Below, in pieces: positions 1 to 8,949 of a stretch of DNA of 12,513 nucleotides; the first letter of the stretch is position 1, and every line of letters starts with the position of its first letter. This stretch comes from Coriobacteriia bacterium (GTDB taxonomy: Bacteria; Actinomycetota; Coriobacteriia; Coriobacteriales; Atopobiaceae), in NCBI GenBank assembly GCA_003150175.1, contig QAKZ01000066.1, positions 1-12,513 of the forward strand, in the 5' to 3' direction. Under the pieces are notes generated by a model. The model was not told where the DNA came from. It saw only the letters and a list, made by a program, of their open reading frames with translations, and ran no database searches. The position numbers were made by a program, and so were the translations under genes.

Positions 1-150
1 GGCAAGCTCGAGCAGCTCATGCGCGGCATGTTCCACAACGTGGACGACACCGCAAAGAAGTACGGCCACGAGGGCAACTTCGTCATGGGCGCCAACATCG
101 CCGGCTTCGAGAAGGTCGCCGACGCCATGCTCGCCCAGGGAGTCTGCTAA
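1..150 (+). CDS. gdhA: NADP-type glutamate dehydrogenase, C-terminal fragment (5' end outside window)
   Basis: This is the last 49 codons of a gene that begins before the window; reading starts in frame at base 1 and ends with TAA. The tail includes the stretch GANIAGFEKVADAMLAQGV, which matches the characteristic C-terminus of hexameric NADP-type glutamate dehydrogenases (the E. coli GdhA tail is nearly the same). The enzyme interconverts 2-oxoglutarate plus ammonia and glutamate in the cytoplasm. The catalytic lysine and the nucleotide-binding domain are outside the window, so cofactor choice is inferred only from tail similarity. An intrinsic terminator about 40 bp downstream separates it from carAB. 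Confidence 0.88.
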   Translation, partial: GKLEQLMRGMFHNVDDTAKKYGHEGNFVMGANIAGFEKVADAMLAQGVC

Positions 151-168
151 GCGGGCACCCGTATCATT

Positions 169-217
169 GGGCTAAAGAGCCCGACTTGGGACCCCGGCTT
201 CGGCCGGGGTCTTTTTT
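169..217 (+). terminator. Intrinsic terminator of gdhA
   Basis: The main hairpin is at 190-211, with perfect 9-bp arms GACCCCGGC / GCCGGGGTC closed by a TTCG tetraloop, followed by six T residues at 212-217. A smaller hairpin, GGGCT-AAAG-AGCCC at 169-182, lies just before it. This is a textbook Rho-independent terminator for the upstream gene. Confidence 0.93.
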
Positions 218-271
218 CTTCTCGCGCCGCCGCTCGGCTCCATAAGCGCCACGGTGCACGGGTTTCTTACA

Positions 272-317
272 ATCTGTTAGCGCGCCACACTAACTATCTG
301 TAAGCTCACCACACTAA
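272..317. repeat. Imperfect tandem repeat, 24-bp period, upstream of carAB
   Basis: Two 22-nt units at 272-293 and 296-317 match at 19 of 22 positions. Both start ATCTGT and end with the identical CCACACTAA. Their starts are 24 bp apart, a little over two helical turns. They lie about 75-120 bp upstream of the proposed carA promoter. Position and spacing suggest a pair of regulator-binding sites, but I do not recognise the motif. The rest of 221-385 shows nothing else I can support. Confidence 0.5.
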
Positions 318-389
318 ATTGCAGCATCTACCTGCGGTTTCTTGTGTGTTAAGTCGGCGAATCGCGACGGTTTCGGTCGTCGCGGCGGA

Positions 390-395
390 TATACT
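390..395 (+). promoter_or_regulatory. Probable -10 box of the carAB promoter
   Basis: TATACT matches the bacterial -10 consensus TATAAT at five of six positions in an otherwise GC-rich stretch. No convincing -35 hexamer is seen at the expected distance; an inverted repeat (GCGACG at 364-369, CGTCGC at 378-383) occupies that zone. A start about 7 bases downstream (about 402-404) would place the first transcribed bases immediately before the attenuator structure at 406, which supports the assignment. Confidence 0.55.
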
Positions 396-405
396 GTCCA
401 TCAGA

Positions 406-471
406 CCTTTAAGACGGTACGAGAGACCGAAAAGGCGTCCACAACGTATTCGCGCGAGCCTTCTCGGAGTC
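406..471 (+). promoter_or_regulatory. PyrR-type attenuator of carAB: anti-antiterminator and antiterminator
   Basis: Anti-antiterminator: lower stem CCTTT (406-410) / AAAGG (431-435), a purine bulge AAGA (411-414) on the 5' side, upper stem CGGT (415-418) / ACCG (426-429), and loop ACGAGAG. This order of lower stem, 5' purine bulge, upper stem and GAGAG-containing loop resembles the PyrR-binding hairpin of Bacillus pyr attenuators. Antiterminator: CCGA-a-AAGGC (427-436) pairs with GCCTT-c-TCGG (458-467). It uses bases of the first hairpin and also overlaps the left arm of the terminator at 465-494, so the folds exclude each other. The inferred logic is that uridine-nucleotide-bound PyrR stabilises the first hairpin and lets the terminator form. 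The primary sequence matches the Bacillus loop only partly, so the ligand protein is inferred. Confidence 0.65.
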
Positions 472-500
472 ATGCCCACATTCGGCCAGCTCCGTTTTTT
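465..500 (+). terminator. Leader terminator (attenuator) upstream of carA
   Basis: The arms CGGAG (465-469) and CTCCG (490-494) close an irregular hairpin. Inner pairs involve TG/CA and CC/GG with single-base bulges. Six T residues (495-500) follow directly. It lies inside the presumed transcript, 47 nt before the carA start, with no gene upstream that needs it, so attenuation is the natural reading. The left arm is shared with the antiterminator. Confidence 0.65.
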
Positions 501-529
501 GTGCCCGCGCGGGCCCTATGGGCGCGCAC

Positions 530-540
530 GGAAAGGACGG
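530..540 (+). promoter_or_regulatory. carA: carA ribosome binding site, supports TTG start
   Basis: GGAAAGGACGG has a Shine-Dalgarno core AAAGGA about 10 nt before the TTG at 548. The in-frame ATG at 518 has only a GC-rich stretch upstream and would place this purine run inside the gene. Confidence 0.65.
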
Positions 541-547
541 TGTTGCG

Positions 548-1801
548 TTGAACCTCTTGGTCGACGGCGGCAGGCATCCCCAGGCGCTACTGGCGCTAGA
601 GGACGGCAGTTACTTCTTTGGGCGCTCGGCGGGCGCCAGCGGCGAGACCTTCGGCGAGGTGGTGTTCAACACCTCGATGATCGGGTACCAGGAGATCGTC
701 TCGGACCCGTCCTATGCGGGCCAGATCGTCACCCTGACCTATCCGCAGATCGGCAACTACGGCATCAACGAGAAGGACATGCAGGCCGCCGATCTGCACC
801 TCGCCGGCCTCATCGTGCACGACATGTGCTATGAGCCGAGCAACTGGCAGTCCGTCAAGTCGCTTCCCGACTTCCTCGCCGAGCGCGGCGTCGTCGCCAT
901 CGAGGACGTGGACACTCGCGCTCTCACCTTGCGCATCCGCGAGGGCGGCGCGATGAAGGCGGCGATCTCGACTGTCGACCTCGACCCCGCGAGCCTCGTC
1001 GCGCGCGTCAAGGCGTCGGCTCCCATCGCCGACCATAACTACGTCGCCGACGTGAGCACACCCGAGCCCTACGCCGTCCCCGCGAAGGGCGAGGCGCGCC
1101 ACAAGGTCGTCGCCTACGACTGCGGCGAGAAGGCGGGCATCGCCCGGCGCCTGGCGGCCGCAGGCTGCGAGGTCACCTTGGTGCCGTGGGACACCCCCGC
1201 GGACGAGGCCCTCGCGCTCGCGCCCGACGGGATCTTCTTCTCCAACGGCCCCGGCGACCCCGAGACCGTGCCCCCTGTGGTCGAGGCCGTCCGCGCCTGC
1301 CTGGGCAAGCTGCCTGTTTTCGGCATCTGCCTCGGCAACCAGGTCATCAGCATGGCTGCGGGCGCGACCATCGAGAAGCTCCCCTACGGCCACCACGGCG
1401 GCAACGAGCCGGTGATGAACCTGCTCACCGGTAAGGTTGAGATCACGGCTCAGAACCACAACTACGGCCCCGTCTTCTCGACCTTCGGGCCCCTCATTCC
1501 CGAGCTCTCCGGCGGCGTGTCCGACCACCCGGACGACCTTCGCTTCTGGTCCGAGCGACACATTGCCCCCGTTGTCCAGACGAAGGAGTGCGGGCGCGTG
1601 CGCCTGACTCACGTCAACCTCAACGACGGCACTCCCGAGGGCATTCAGTTCCTTGACATCCCGGCCTTCTCCATGCAGTACCACCCCGAGGCGAAGCCCG
1701 GCCCCAATGACTCCACCTACGCCTTCGCGGCGTTCGCTCGCCTGATGGACGGCGAGCCCGACTATCTTGCCATCGACGTCCGCGAGGGGAGGCGCTTCTA
1801 A
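548..1801 (+). CDS. carA: Carbamoyl-phosphate synthase small subunit (glutamine amidotransferase)
   Basis: This 417-residue protein hydrolyses glutamine and channels ammonia to CarB for carbamoyl phosphate synthesis in pyrimidine and arginine biosynthesis. The N-terminal CPSase small-chain domain is about residues 1-155 ([19 protein letters not shown], then DVDTRALT). The class I glutamine amidotransferase domain follows, with SNGPGDP, the nucleophile Cys261 in [10 protein letters not shown] near 302-304, and catalytic His379 and Glu381 in [10 protein letters not shown]. Between QNH and the conserved RLTHV block (352-356) there are roughly 33 more residues than in E. coli or B. subtilis CarA. 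I chose TTG 548 because of the ribosome site; ATG 518 would add ten residues. The stop overlaps the carB ATG (TAATG), implying translational coupling. Expression is probably under the leader attenuator. Confidence 0.96.
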   Translation: MNLLVDGGRHPQALLALEDGSYFFGRSAGASGETFGEVVFNTSMIGYQEIVSDPSYAGQIVTLTYPQIGNYGINEKDMQAADLHLAGLIVHDMCYEPSNWQSVKSLPDFLAERGVVAIEDVDTRALTLRIREGGAMKAAISTVDLDPASLVARVKASAPIADHNYVADVSTPEPYAVPAKGEARHKVVAYDCGEKAGIARRLAAAGCEVTLVPWDTPADEALALAPDGIFFSNGPGDPETVPPVVEAVRACLGKLPVFGICLGNQVISMAAGATIEKLPYGHHGGNEPVMNLLTGKVEITAQNHNYGPVFSTFGPLIPELSGGVSDHPDDLRFWSERHIAPVVQTKECGRVRLTHVNLNDGTPEGIQFLDIPAFSMQYHPEAKPGPNDSTYAFAAFARLMDGEPDYLAIDVREGRRF

Positions 1802-4800
1802 TGCCCAAGCGCACCGACATCAAGAAGATCCTCATCATCGGCTCCGGCCCCATCGTCATCGGCCAGGCCTGTGAGTTCGATTATTCCGGCACCCAGGCCT
1901 GCAAGGCCCTGCGCCAGGAGGGCTACGAGGTCGTCCTCGTGAACTCCAACCCGGCTACCATCATGACCGACCCGGAGACCGCCGACCGCACCTACATCGA
2001 GCCGATCACCGCCAACTCCGTCGCCAAGGTCATCGAGAAGGAGCGCCCCGACGCGCTTTTGCCCAACATGGGCGGCCAGACCGGCCTCAACTGCGCCGTC
2101 GCCCTCGCGCACGCCGGCGTGCTCGAGAAGTACAGCGTCGAGGTTATCGGCTGCGACATCGACTCCATCGAGACCGGCGAGGACCGCGAGCTGTTCGCCG
2201 CGGCCATGAAGGACATCGGCCTCGACGTTGCCAAGTCGGGAATCGCGCACACCATCGCCGAGTGCGAGGCCTGCGTGGACGAGCTCGGGGGCTACCCCGT
2301 GGTCATCCGCCCGTCCTTCACCCTGGGCGGCGCCGGCGGCGGCATCGCCTACGACCACGACGACCTGCTGCGCATCTGCGAGCAGGGCCTTGCGCTCTCG
2401 CCCGAGACCGAGGTCCTCGTCGAGCAGTCCATTGAGGGCTGGAAAGAGATCGAGATGGAGGTCATGCGCGACGTCGCCGGCAACGGCGTCATCGTCTGCT
2501 CCATCGAGAACCTCGACCCGATGGGCGTCCACACCGGCGACTCCATCACCGTGGCTCCCTGTCAGACGCTCAACGACTACGAGCTCCAGCGCCTGCGCGA
2601 CTATTCCATCGCCATCCTCGAGCGCGTCGGCGTCGCCTGCGGCGGCTCCAACGTGCAGTTCGCGGTGAACCCCGAGGACGGCCGCGTCATCGTCATCGAG
2701 ATGAACCCCCGCGTGAGCCGCTCCTCCGCCCTGGCCTCGAAGGCCACGGGCTTCCCCATCGCGAAGATGGCGGCGCTTCTTTCCGTCGGCTACACGCTTG
2801 ACGAGATCCAGAACGACATCACGCACTCCACGCCCGCCTGCTTCGAGCCCTCCATCGACTACTGCGTGGTCAAGATCCCGCGCTTCGCGTTCGAGAAGTT
2901 CAAGGGCGCGAGCGACCGCCTGAGCACCCGCATGAAGGCCGTCGGCGAGGTTATGGCCATCGGCTCCACCTTCGAGGAGGCTATGCAGAAGGCCATGAGG
3001 TCGCTCGAGCAGGGTCACGCCGGCCTCGGCGCGGATGGCAACGACGACTTTGAAGAGGAGAACTTCGCCCAGAAGGTCTCCACTCCGACCCCGGAGCGAA
3101 TCCTCTACGTGGCCGAGGCCCTTCGCCGCGGCTGGTCGGTCGAGCAGGTTTTCGCCGCCACGAAGATCGACCAGTGGTTCCTCCACCGCATCGCCGATAT
3201 CGTCGCCGCTGAGGGCCGCATCCGCGAGCTGGGGCTTTCCGGCCTTGACGCCGAGCACATGCTCGCCGCCAAGCAGATGGGCTTCTCGGATGCGCAGATC
3301 GCGCACCTCACCGGGCAGCGCGAGGACACCGTTCGCGCGATCCGCGAGGTGCTGGGCGTTCGCCCGCTCGTCAAGACGGTCGACACCTGCGCCGGCGAGT
3401 TCGCGAGCCGCACCTCTTACCACTACTTCACCTACGAGCGCGGCGGTGCCTCGGAGTTCCGCGAGGCGACCAAGCCCCGCGCGGTCATTCTCTCGGCCGG
3501 CCCCAACCGCATCGGGCAGGGCATCGAGTTCGACTACTGCTGCTGCCACGCGGCCTACGCCCTGGAGGCCAAGGGTTACGAGACCGTCATGGTCAACTGC
3601 AACCCGGAGACCGTCTCCACCGACTACGACACCTCCGACCGACTCTACTTCGAGCCGCTGACCTTCGAGGACGTGATGAACATCATCGAGGTCGAGCGCC
3701 CCGAGGGCGTCATCGTCACGCTCGGCGGCCAGACCCCCATCAATCTCGCCAAGCGCTTGAAGGCCGCGGGCGTCCCCATCATGGGCACGCAGCCGGAGGC
3801 CATCGACCTCGCCGAGGACCGCGACCGCTTCGCCGCGTTGCTCGATAAGCTCGAGATCGCCTACCCGCCCTCGTCGACCGCCGAGACCGTGGCCGACGCC
3901 AAGGCCGTCGCCCGCCGCGTGGGCTACCCCTTGCTCGTCCGCCCGAGCTATGTGCTCGGCGGCCGCGGCATGGGCATCGTCTACGACGACGACGACCTCG
4001 TGAAGTACATGGGAGAGGCCACCAAGGTGAGCCCTGACCACCCGGTCTACCTCGATGCCTTCCTCGAGGACGCCATCGAGCTCGACGTCGACGCCCTGTG
4101 CGACGACGAGGAGTGCTACGTCGGCGCGGTCCTCGAGCACATTGAGGAGTGCGGCATCCACTCGGGCGACTCCGCCTGCTGCTTCCCGCCCTTCTCGCTC
4201 TCGGACGCCATCGTGGCAAAGATCCGCGAGACCACCCGCAAGCTCGCGCTCTCGTGCCACATCCGCGGCCTCTTGAACGTCCAGTACGCCGTCCGCGACG
4301 AGCAGGTCTTCGTCATCGAGCTGAACCCGCGCGCGAGCCGCACGGTGCCGTTCTCGTCCAAGGCCACGGGCGTGAGCCTCGCCAAGTACGCCGTGCGCAT
4401 CATGAGCGGCGAGAAGATCCGCGACCTCGGCCTGCCATCGGAGGACGCCGATCGCGGCTACTACGCCGTCAAGGAGGCCGTCATGCCTTGGAGTCGCTTC
4501 CCGGGCGCCGACGTCACCCTGGGGCCCGAGATGAAGTCCACGGGCGAGGTCATGGGCCTTGACGTGACCTTCCCCAAGGCCTACGCGAAGACCCGCGAGG
4601 CCATCGACTACGACGTCCCGCAGTCCGGCACCGTCTTCCTCAGCGTCTGCGACCGCGACAAGCGCTCCATCGCCCCTGTGGCGCTCTCGCTTCTGCACCT
4701 GGGCTACGACCTCGTGGCCACGAGCGGCACGGCAAAGACTCTCAAGGCCGCCGGCATCCCCTGCGAGGTCGTCAGGAGGATATCCGAGGCGAGCCCGAAC

Positions 4801-5025
4801 ATCGGGGACATGCTCGCCGAGGGCAAGATCAGCTTCATGGTCAACACCCCGCACGGGCACCGCTCCCGCGGCGACGGCGCCGTCCTGCGCTCGGAGGCCG
4901 TGAGCCGCGGCATCGACATGGCGACGACCATGTCCGGTGCGGTGGCGCTCGTCCAGGCCATCAGCGCCCTGCGCCAAGGCCCGCTCGACGTATATGCCCT
5001 GCAGGACCTGCCCCAGGCCCGCTAG
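1801..5025 (+). CDS. carB: Carbamoyl-phosphate synthase large subunit
   Basis: This protein of 1074 residues, the usual full length, makes carbamoyl phosphate from bicarbonate, two ATP and ammonia supplied by CarA. It shows the internal duplication of the family. The carboxyphosphate half starts with [20 protein letters not shown] near residue 9, with an ATP-grasp glycine loop GGAGGG near 177. The oligomerisation region is about 400-550. The carbamoyl-phosphate half starts with [17 protein letters not shown] near 565, with a second ATP-grasp loop GGRGMG near 719. The C-terminal MGS-like allosteric domain begins near 943 ([12 protein letters not shown]) and contains [10 protein letters not shown] and VNTPHG. 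In E. coli this domain binds UMP and ornithine. GGGGAGG lies just before the ATG, inside the end of carA. No frameshift or missing motif is seen. Confidence 0.98.
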   Translation: MPKRTDIKKILIIGSGPIVIGQACEFDYSGTQACKALRQEGYEVVLVNSNPATIMTDPETADRTYIEPITANSVAKVIEKERPDALLPNMGGQTGLNCAVALAHAGVLEKYSVEVIGCDIDSIETGEDRELFAAAMKDIGLDVAKSGIAHTIAECEACVDELGGYPVVIRPSFTLGGAGGGIAYDHDDLLRICEQGLALSPETEVLVEQSIEGWKEIEMEVMRDVAGNGVIVCSIENLDPMGVHTGDSITVAPCQTLNDYELQRLRDYSIAILERVGVACGGSNVQFAVNPEDGRVIVIEMNPRVSRSSALASKATGFPIAKMAALLSVGYTLDEIQNDITHSTPACFEPSIDYCVVKIPRFAFEKFKGASDRLSTRMKAVGEVMAIGSTFEEAMQKAMRSLEQGHAGLGADGNDDFEEENFAQKVSTPTPERILYVAEALRRGWSVEQVFAATKIDQWFLHRIADIVAAEGRIRELGLSGLDAEHMLAAKQMGFSDAQIAHLTGQREDTVRAIREVLGVRPLVKTVDTCAGEFASRTSYHYFTYERGGASEFREATKPRAVILSAGPNRIGQGIEFDYCCCHAAYALEAKGYETVMVNCNPETVSTDYDTSDRLYFEPLTFEDVMNIIEVERPEGVIVTLGGQTPINLAKRLKAAGVPIMGTQPEAIDLAEDRDRFAALLDKLEIAYPPSSTAETVADAKAVARRVGYPLLVRPSYVLGGRGMGIVYDDDDLVKYMGEATKVSPDHPVYLDAFLEDAIELDVDALCDDEECYVGAVLEHIEECGIHSGDSACCFPPFSLSDAIVAKIRETTRKLALSCHIRGLLNVQYAVRDEQVFVIELNPRASRTVPFSSKATGVSLAKYAVRIMSGEKIRDLGLPSEDADRGYYAVKEAVMPWSRFPGADVTLGPEMKSTGEVMGLDVTFPKAYAKTREAIDYDVPQSGTVFLSVCDRDKRSIAPVALSLLHLGYDLVATSGTAKTLKAAGIPCEVVRRISEASPNIGDMLAEGKISFMVNTPHGHRSRGDGAVLRSEAVSRGIDMATTMSGAVALVQAISALRQGPLDVYALQDLPQAR

Positions 5026-5063
5026 TCCCTGCAAGACTCTTCGCAGGCTCGTTGAGCCCGCCG

Positions 5064-5122
5064 GATCAGCACCAGCCCTACTTGTCTTTGGAGGCCCCTG
5101 CGCGATCGTGCGCGGGGGCCTC
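5064..5122 (+). terminator. GC hairpin after carB without a T tract
   Basis: Arms GAGGCCCC (5091-5098) and GGGGCCTC (5115-5122) extend inward by about six more pairs with G-U wobbles, giving a very stable stem. It is followed by CTCGCC, not by T residues, so it is not a standard intrinsic terminator. It may protect the 3' end, act with Rho, or be a processing site. A 13-nt motif, GATCAGCACCAGC at 5064-5076, precedes it and recurs with one mismatch after tig. A weaker hairpin, CCTGC/GCAGG, lies at 5028-5047. Confidence 0.45.
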
Positions 5123-5162
5123 CTCGCCACGGCGGCGCGCCTCTGTGCAAATCCCATGTCGT

Positions 5163-5191
5163 TTGGGGTTTTTCTCGTAATTTGTTATTAT
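5163..5191 (+). promoter_or_regulatory. Probable promoter of tRNA-Leu
   Basis: TATTAT at 5186-5191 is a good -10 box. TTGGGG at 5163-5168 is a weak -35 box, with 17-bp spacing, and the region between and around is unusually AT-rich for this genome. Transcription would begin about 12 nt before the mature tRNA. It may also drive tig, since I see no clear promoter between the tRNA and tig. Confidence 0.55.
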
Positions 5192-5211
5192 TGGACGGCT
5201 GTGCGACCACT

Positions 5212-5298
5212 GCGGGCGTGGCGGAACTGGTAGACGCGCTGGATTTAGGTTCCAGTGGGGGAGACTCCGTGAAGGTTCGAGTCCTTTCGCCCGCACCA
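5212..5298 (+). tRNA. tRNA-Leu, anticodon UAG
   Basis: This is an 87-nt class II tRNA with a long variable arm. Acceptor arms are GCGGGCG (5212-5218) and CGCCCGC (5288-5294), discriminator A at 5295, with CCA encoded at 5296-5298. The anticodon stem is CTGGA/TCCAG (5239-5243, 5251-5255), with loop TTTAGGT placing TAG at 5246-5248, so it reads CUA-type leucine codons. The variable arm (GTGGGGGAGACTCCGT region) and TTCGA in the T loop fit leucine tRNAs. It lies between carB and tig, on the same strand as both. Confidence 0.96.
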
Positions 5299-5319
5299 TC
5301 GCAGCAACATAGGAACTAG

Positions 5320-5340
5320 CTGGCGGGGAAGGCCCGCCGG
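5320..5340 (+). other. Hairpin between tRNA-Leu and tig
   Basis: Arms GGCGGG (5322-5327) and CCCGCC (5333-5338), extended by one wobble and one C-G pair, enclose loop GAAGG. No T tract follows, so termination here is unlikely. It could mark where the tRNA is cut from a tRNA-tig precursor, or be part of the tig leader. Confidence 0.4.
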
Positions 5341-5362
5341 AGCACGAGACACTGGAGGAACG

Positions 5363-6703
5363 TTGAACATCACCGTCACCGAGCCGCAGCGCGAGGAGAA
5401 CACGCTGACCGCCGAGGTCACCGTCGCCGCTTCCGACGTCAATGCCGCCATCAAGAACACCTACAAGCAGATCGCCCAGCAGTACAAGTTCCAGGGCTTC
5501 CGCCGCGGCAAGGCTCCCCGTCCCGTCATCGACGCCATGATGGGCAAGGAGGGCGTCATCGCCCAGGCCACCAATGACTTCCTCAACTCCCTCGAGCCCG
5601 CCGTGCTCGAGGAGATGGACGTCACCCCTGTCGGCCGCCTCTCGTTCGGCGACGAGCCCGAGCTCCTCGTCGAGGGCTCCGAGTACAAGGCCAACGTCAA
5701 GGTCGAGGTGCGCCCGCAGGTCGAGCTCGAGAGCTACGACGCTCCCGAGGTCAACATGCCCCCCGAGGAGGCCACCGACGCCGAGGTCGACTGGCAGATC
5801 AAGCAGCTCCTCTCTTACCAGACCACCTATGAGGACACCGACGAGGACCGCGAGGTCGCCGAGGGCGACATCGTCAACGTCACCATCGAGGACGTCCAGG
5901 GCGCAGGCCACCTCGCCGGCGAGAACAAGACCGTCTTCCTCAACGGCCAGCAGGTCCCCGCTGAGCTCCAGGCCGGCATCGTCGGCATGAAGAAGGGCGA
6001 GACCAAGGACGTCGAGTGGACCCACAGCCACGAGCACGACGGCGAGACCCTCTCGCACGACTTCAAGGTCAAGGTCACCCTCAACGCCATCAAGAAGGCC
6101 GTCGTCCCCGAGCTCTCCGACGAGCTCGTCAAGAAGTCCTTCGGCTATGACGACGTCGACGCCTTCAAGGCCGCCGTCAAGGAGGAGATCGAGGCCGACA
6201 AGAAGCACACGCTTCCCGACCTCAAGGAGGACCGCGTCGTCGAGGCCATGGGCAAGCAGGTCAAGCTCGATGAGGTCCCCGAGAACTACAAGAACGAGAT
6301 CTTCAACGAGCTCGCCCAGGAGTTCCTGGCCCAGCTCCAGCGCCAGAACATCAGCCTCGACATGTACCTGCGCGCCCGCGGAGTGAAGTCCGACGACTTC
6401 ATCGCCGATCTCCACGAGCAGGCCGACGAGCGTGCCCGTCAGTCCCTCGCCCTCGACGCCGTCGCCGAGAAGCTCGGCCTCGAGGCCTCCGATGAGGACG
6501 TCGACAACGAGTTCGCCCGCGCCGGCATCAAGGACGTCAAGTCCACCGTCGCGCAGTGGAAGAAGGAGGGCCGCCTCCCGGCCATCCGCGACTCCATCAA
6601 GCGTACCAAGGCCCTCGATTGGCTGGTCGAGAACGCCAAGGTGACCGTCAAGGACGAGGTGGCCGAGCGCGCTGCCGAGGCCGAGGCGGCCGACGCCGAG
6701 TAG
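5363..6703 (+). CDS. tig: Trigger factor, ribosome-associated chaperone and peptidyl-prolyl isomerase
   Basis: This 446-residue protein has the three-domain trigger factor layout. The N-terminal ribosome-binding domain carries the signature GFRRGKAP at residues 45-52, used to dock near the ribosomal tunnel exit. A central FKBP-like isomerase domain is about 150-245 ([14 protein letters not shown], then [12 protein letters not shown]). The remaining Lys/Glu-rich helical part is the chaperone arm domain, ending in an acidic, alanine-rich tail. The protein holds nascent chains during early folding. The start is TTG, with GGAGGAA directly before it (5354-5360); no better ATG exists in frame. It precedes clpP and clpX, an arrangement widely shared among bacteria, pairing folding with degradation. 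Confidence 0.97.
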   Translation: MNITVTEPQREENTLTAEVTVAASDVNAAIKNTYKQIAQQYKFQGFRRGKAPRPVIDAMMGKEGVIAQATNDFLNSLEPAVLEEMDVTPVGRLSFGDEPELLVEGSEYKANVKVEVRPQVELESYDAPEVNMPPEEATDAEVDWQIKQLLSYQTTYEDTDEDREVAEGDIVNVTIEDVQGAGHLAGENKTVFLNGQQVPAELQAGIVGMKKGETKDVEWTHSHEHDGETLSHDFKVKVTLNAIKKAVVPELSDELVKKSFGYDDVDAFKAAVKEEIEADKKHTLPDLKEDRVVEAMGKQVKLDEVPENYKNEIFNELAQEFLAQLQRQNISLDMYLRARGVKSDDFIADLHEQADERARQSLALDAVAEKLGLEASDEDVDNEFARAGIKDVKSTVAQWKKEGRLPAIRDSIKRTKALDWLVENAKVTVKDEVAERAAEAEAADAE

Positions 6704-6714
6704 CATACCTGCTC

Positions 6715-6766
6715 GATCCGCACCAGCTTTGTCAGCCCCGAGCGAGCATCCGGCCCGCTCGGGGCT
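6715..6766 (+). terminator. Perfect 11-bp hairpin between tig and clpP, no T tract
   Basis: Arms AGCCCCGAGCG (6734-6744) and CGCTCGGGGCT (6756-6766) pair perfectly around an 11-nt loop. The next bases are TCGTGTAC, so there is no U tract. It is 25 bp before clpP. It may be a partial terminator or RNA-processing/stability element adjusting clpPX level relative to tig. GATCCGCACCAGC at 6715-6727 just before it nearly repeats the motif after carB. Confidence 0.5.
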
Positions 6767-6781
6767 TCGTGTACAACCTCT

Positions 6782-6788
6782 AGGAGGG
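6782..6788 (+). promoter_or_regulatory. clpP: clpP ribosome binding site
   Basis: AGGAGGG lies just before the ATG at 6792 and decides the start. An in-frame ATG at 6729 has no such site and would place the hairpin 6734-6766 inside the gene. Confidence 0.85.
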
Positions 6789-6791
6789 TAT

Positions 6792-7412
6792 ATGCACAAC
6801 CCGACGAACATCCCCCTGATTCCCTATGTCGTGGAGCAGACCCCGCGCGGCGAGCGCAGCTTCGACATCTACTCCCGACTGCTCAACGACCGCATCGTCT
6901 TCCTCGGCGAGGAGGTCACCCGCGACTCCGCGAACCTCGTCATCGCGCAGCTCCTCTTCCTCGAGAGCCAGGACCCCGATAAGGACATCTCGCTTTACGT
7001 GAACTCGCCCGGCGGCGACGTCTACGCGGGCCTCGGCATCATCGACACGATGAACTTCATCAAACCCGACGTCTCGACCATCTGCGTGGGCATGGCCGCC
7101 TCCATGGGCGCGGCCATCCTGGCCTGCGGAGCCAAGGGCAAGCGCCTGAGCCTCCCCAACTCGATGATCCTCATCCACCAGCCGAGCTCCGGCGTCTCCG
7201 GCCAGCAGACCGACATCCAGATCGTCGCCGACGAGACCCGCTGGATCCGCCAGAAGCTCAACCAGATGCTCGCCGACGCAACCGGTCAGCCGATCGACCG
7301 CATCAACGCGGACACCGAGCGCGACAATTACATGCGCGCCGCAGAGGCCTGCGAGTACGGCCTCGTCGACAAGGTCATCTCTTCCCGTAACGACCCGGCT
7401 TCCCAGGAGTAG
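6792..7412 (+). CDS. clpP: ATP-dependent Clp protease proteolytic subunit ClpP
   Basis: This 206-residue serine peptidase (family S14) forms the degradation chamber served by ClpX and other Clp ATPases. The catalytic triad is complete: Ser104 in GMAASMGA, His129 in ILIHQP, Asp178 in ERDNYM, with the same spacing as E. coli Ser97/His122/Asp171. The oxyanion-side motif NSPGGDV is at 71-77. The start at 6792 gives a normal ClpP length. clpX begins only 3 bp after its stop, so the two are cotranscribed and probably coupled. No CtsR- or HspR-like operator was seen in the 88 bp before it. Actinobacteria often have two ClpP proteins; no second clpP is adjacent here. Confidence 0.97.
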   Translation: MHNPTNIPLIPYVVEQTPRGERSFDIYSRLLNDRIVFLGEEVTRDSANLVIAQLLFLESQDPDKDISLYVNSPGGDVYAGLGIIDTMNFIKPDVSTICVGMAASMGAAILACGAKGKRLSLPNSMILIHQPSSGVSGQQTDIQIVADETRWIRQKLNQMLADATGQPIDRINADTERDNYMRAAEACEYGLVDKVISSRNDPASQE

Positions 7413-7415
7413 CAG

Positions 7416-8744
<1,329 letters not shown>

Positions 8745-8776
8745 GTCGAAGTTTCTGCTTGTGGCTTTACCGTTTG

Positions 8777-8886
8777 CGGCTCGGATCTTGTGTTTGTTCT
8801 CAAACAGTCCTGCTCGCACGGAGTCCACATTTAGTGGACTCCGGCTCGTGCGGAACTGCGCCAAACATAAGATCCGAGCCGTTTTT
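8777..8886 (+). terminator. clpX terminator with a 20-bp stem and embedded structured element
   Basis: The left arm 8777-8796 and right arm 8862-8881 pair over 20 bp with one G-U wobble, and five T residues follow (8882-8886). The loop of about 65 nt is almost exactly repeat copy 1, which folds on its own. As a terminator the loop is unusually long, but the stem-plus-T-tract layout is clear. No comparable T run follows when it is read in the reverse direction. Confidence 0.8.
8799..8863 (+). repeat. Structured repeat element, copy 1
   Basis: This 65-nt element begins CTCAAACAGTCC and ends GGAACTGCGCCA. The core hairpin is CGGAGTCCAC-ATTTA-GTGGACTCCG (8819-8843), with outer pairings GCA/TGC and CAGT-CC/GG-ACTG. 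It matches copy 2 at all but six bases and one indel, on the opposite strand. It lies in the 3' untranslated region of clpX, inside the terminator loop. I do not recognise the family; REP/BIME-like DNA elements or a 3'UTR RNA are possibilities. Confidence 0.85.
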
Positions 8887-8896
8887 GTCAATCAGC

Positions 8897-8947
8897 GGCA
8901 AAAGCCCAAGCGTAGGCTCCCGACCGGCCCGGGTCCTCGCTTTTGCC
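8897..8947. terminator. Inverted repeat between the two element copies, possible bidirectional terminator
   Basis: Outer arms GGCAAAAGC (8897-8905) and GCTTTTGCC (8939-8947) are perfect complements. Inside, GCG-t-AGG-ct-CCCG (8910-8922) pairs with CGGG-t-CCT-CGC (8930-8940). On the + strand the inner hairpin is followed by TTTT (8941-8944). On the - strand it is followed by TTGGGCTTTT. It could end read-through from clpX and transcription of the glycosyltransferase gene. The weak T tracts keep confidence moderate. Confidence 0.5.
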
Positions 8948-8949
8948 TC

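Noticed and set aside
501..529. GC palindromes just before the carA ribosome site
   Set aside because: Short self-complementary GC runs (GCCCGCGCGGGC, GCCC-TAT-GGGC) are common in this genome. A role in masking the ribosome site is possible but unsupported.
518..547. ATG at 518 as the carA start
   Set aside because: It has no ribosome site and lies before a good Shine-Dalgarno run that fits TTG 548. The extra ten residues look unlike CarA.
1798..5157. A 1119-codon open frame antisense to carB, and similar long frames opposite carA, tig, clpP/clpX and valS
   Set aside because: They follow from strong G/C third-position use, which removes stop codons from the antisense frames. Their products are compositionally biased and match no family.
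6729..6791. ATG at 6729 as the clpP start
   Set aside because: It would add 21 residues encoded by the intergenic hairpin. AGGAGGG directly precedes ATG 6792.
6704..6791. Heat-shock operators (CtsR or HspR type) before clpP
   Set aside because: No matching direct or inverted repeat was found in the gap.
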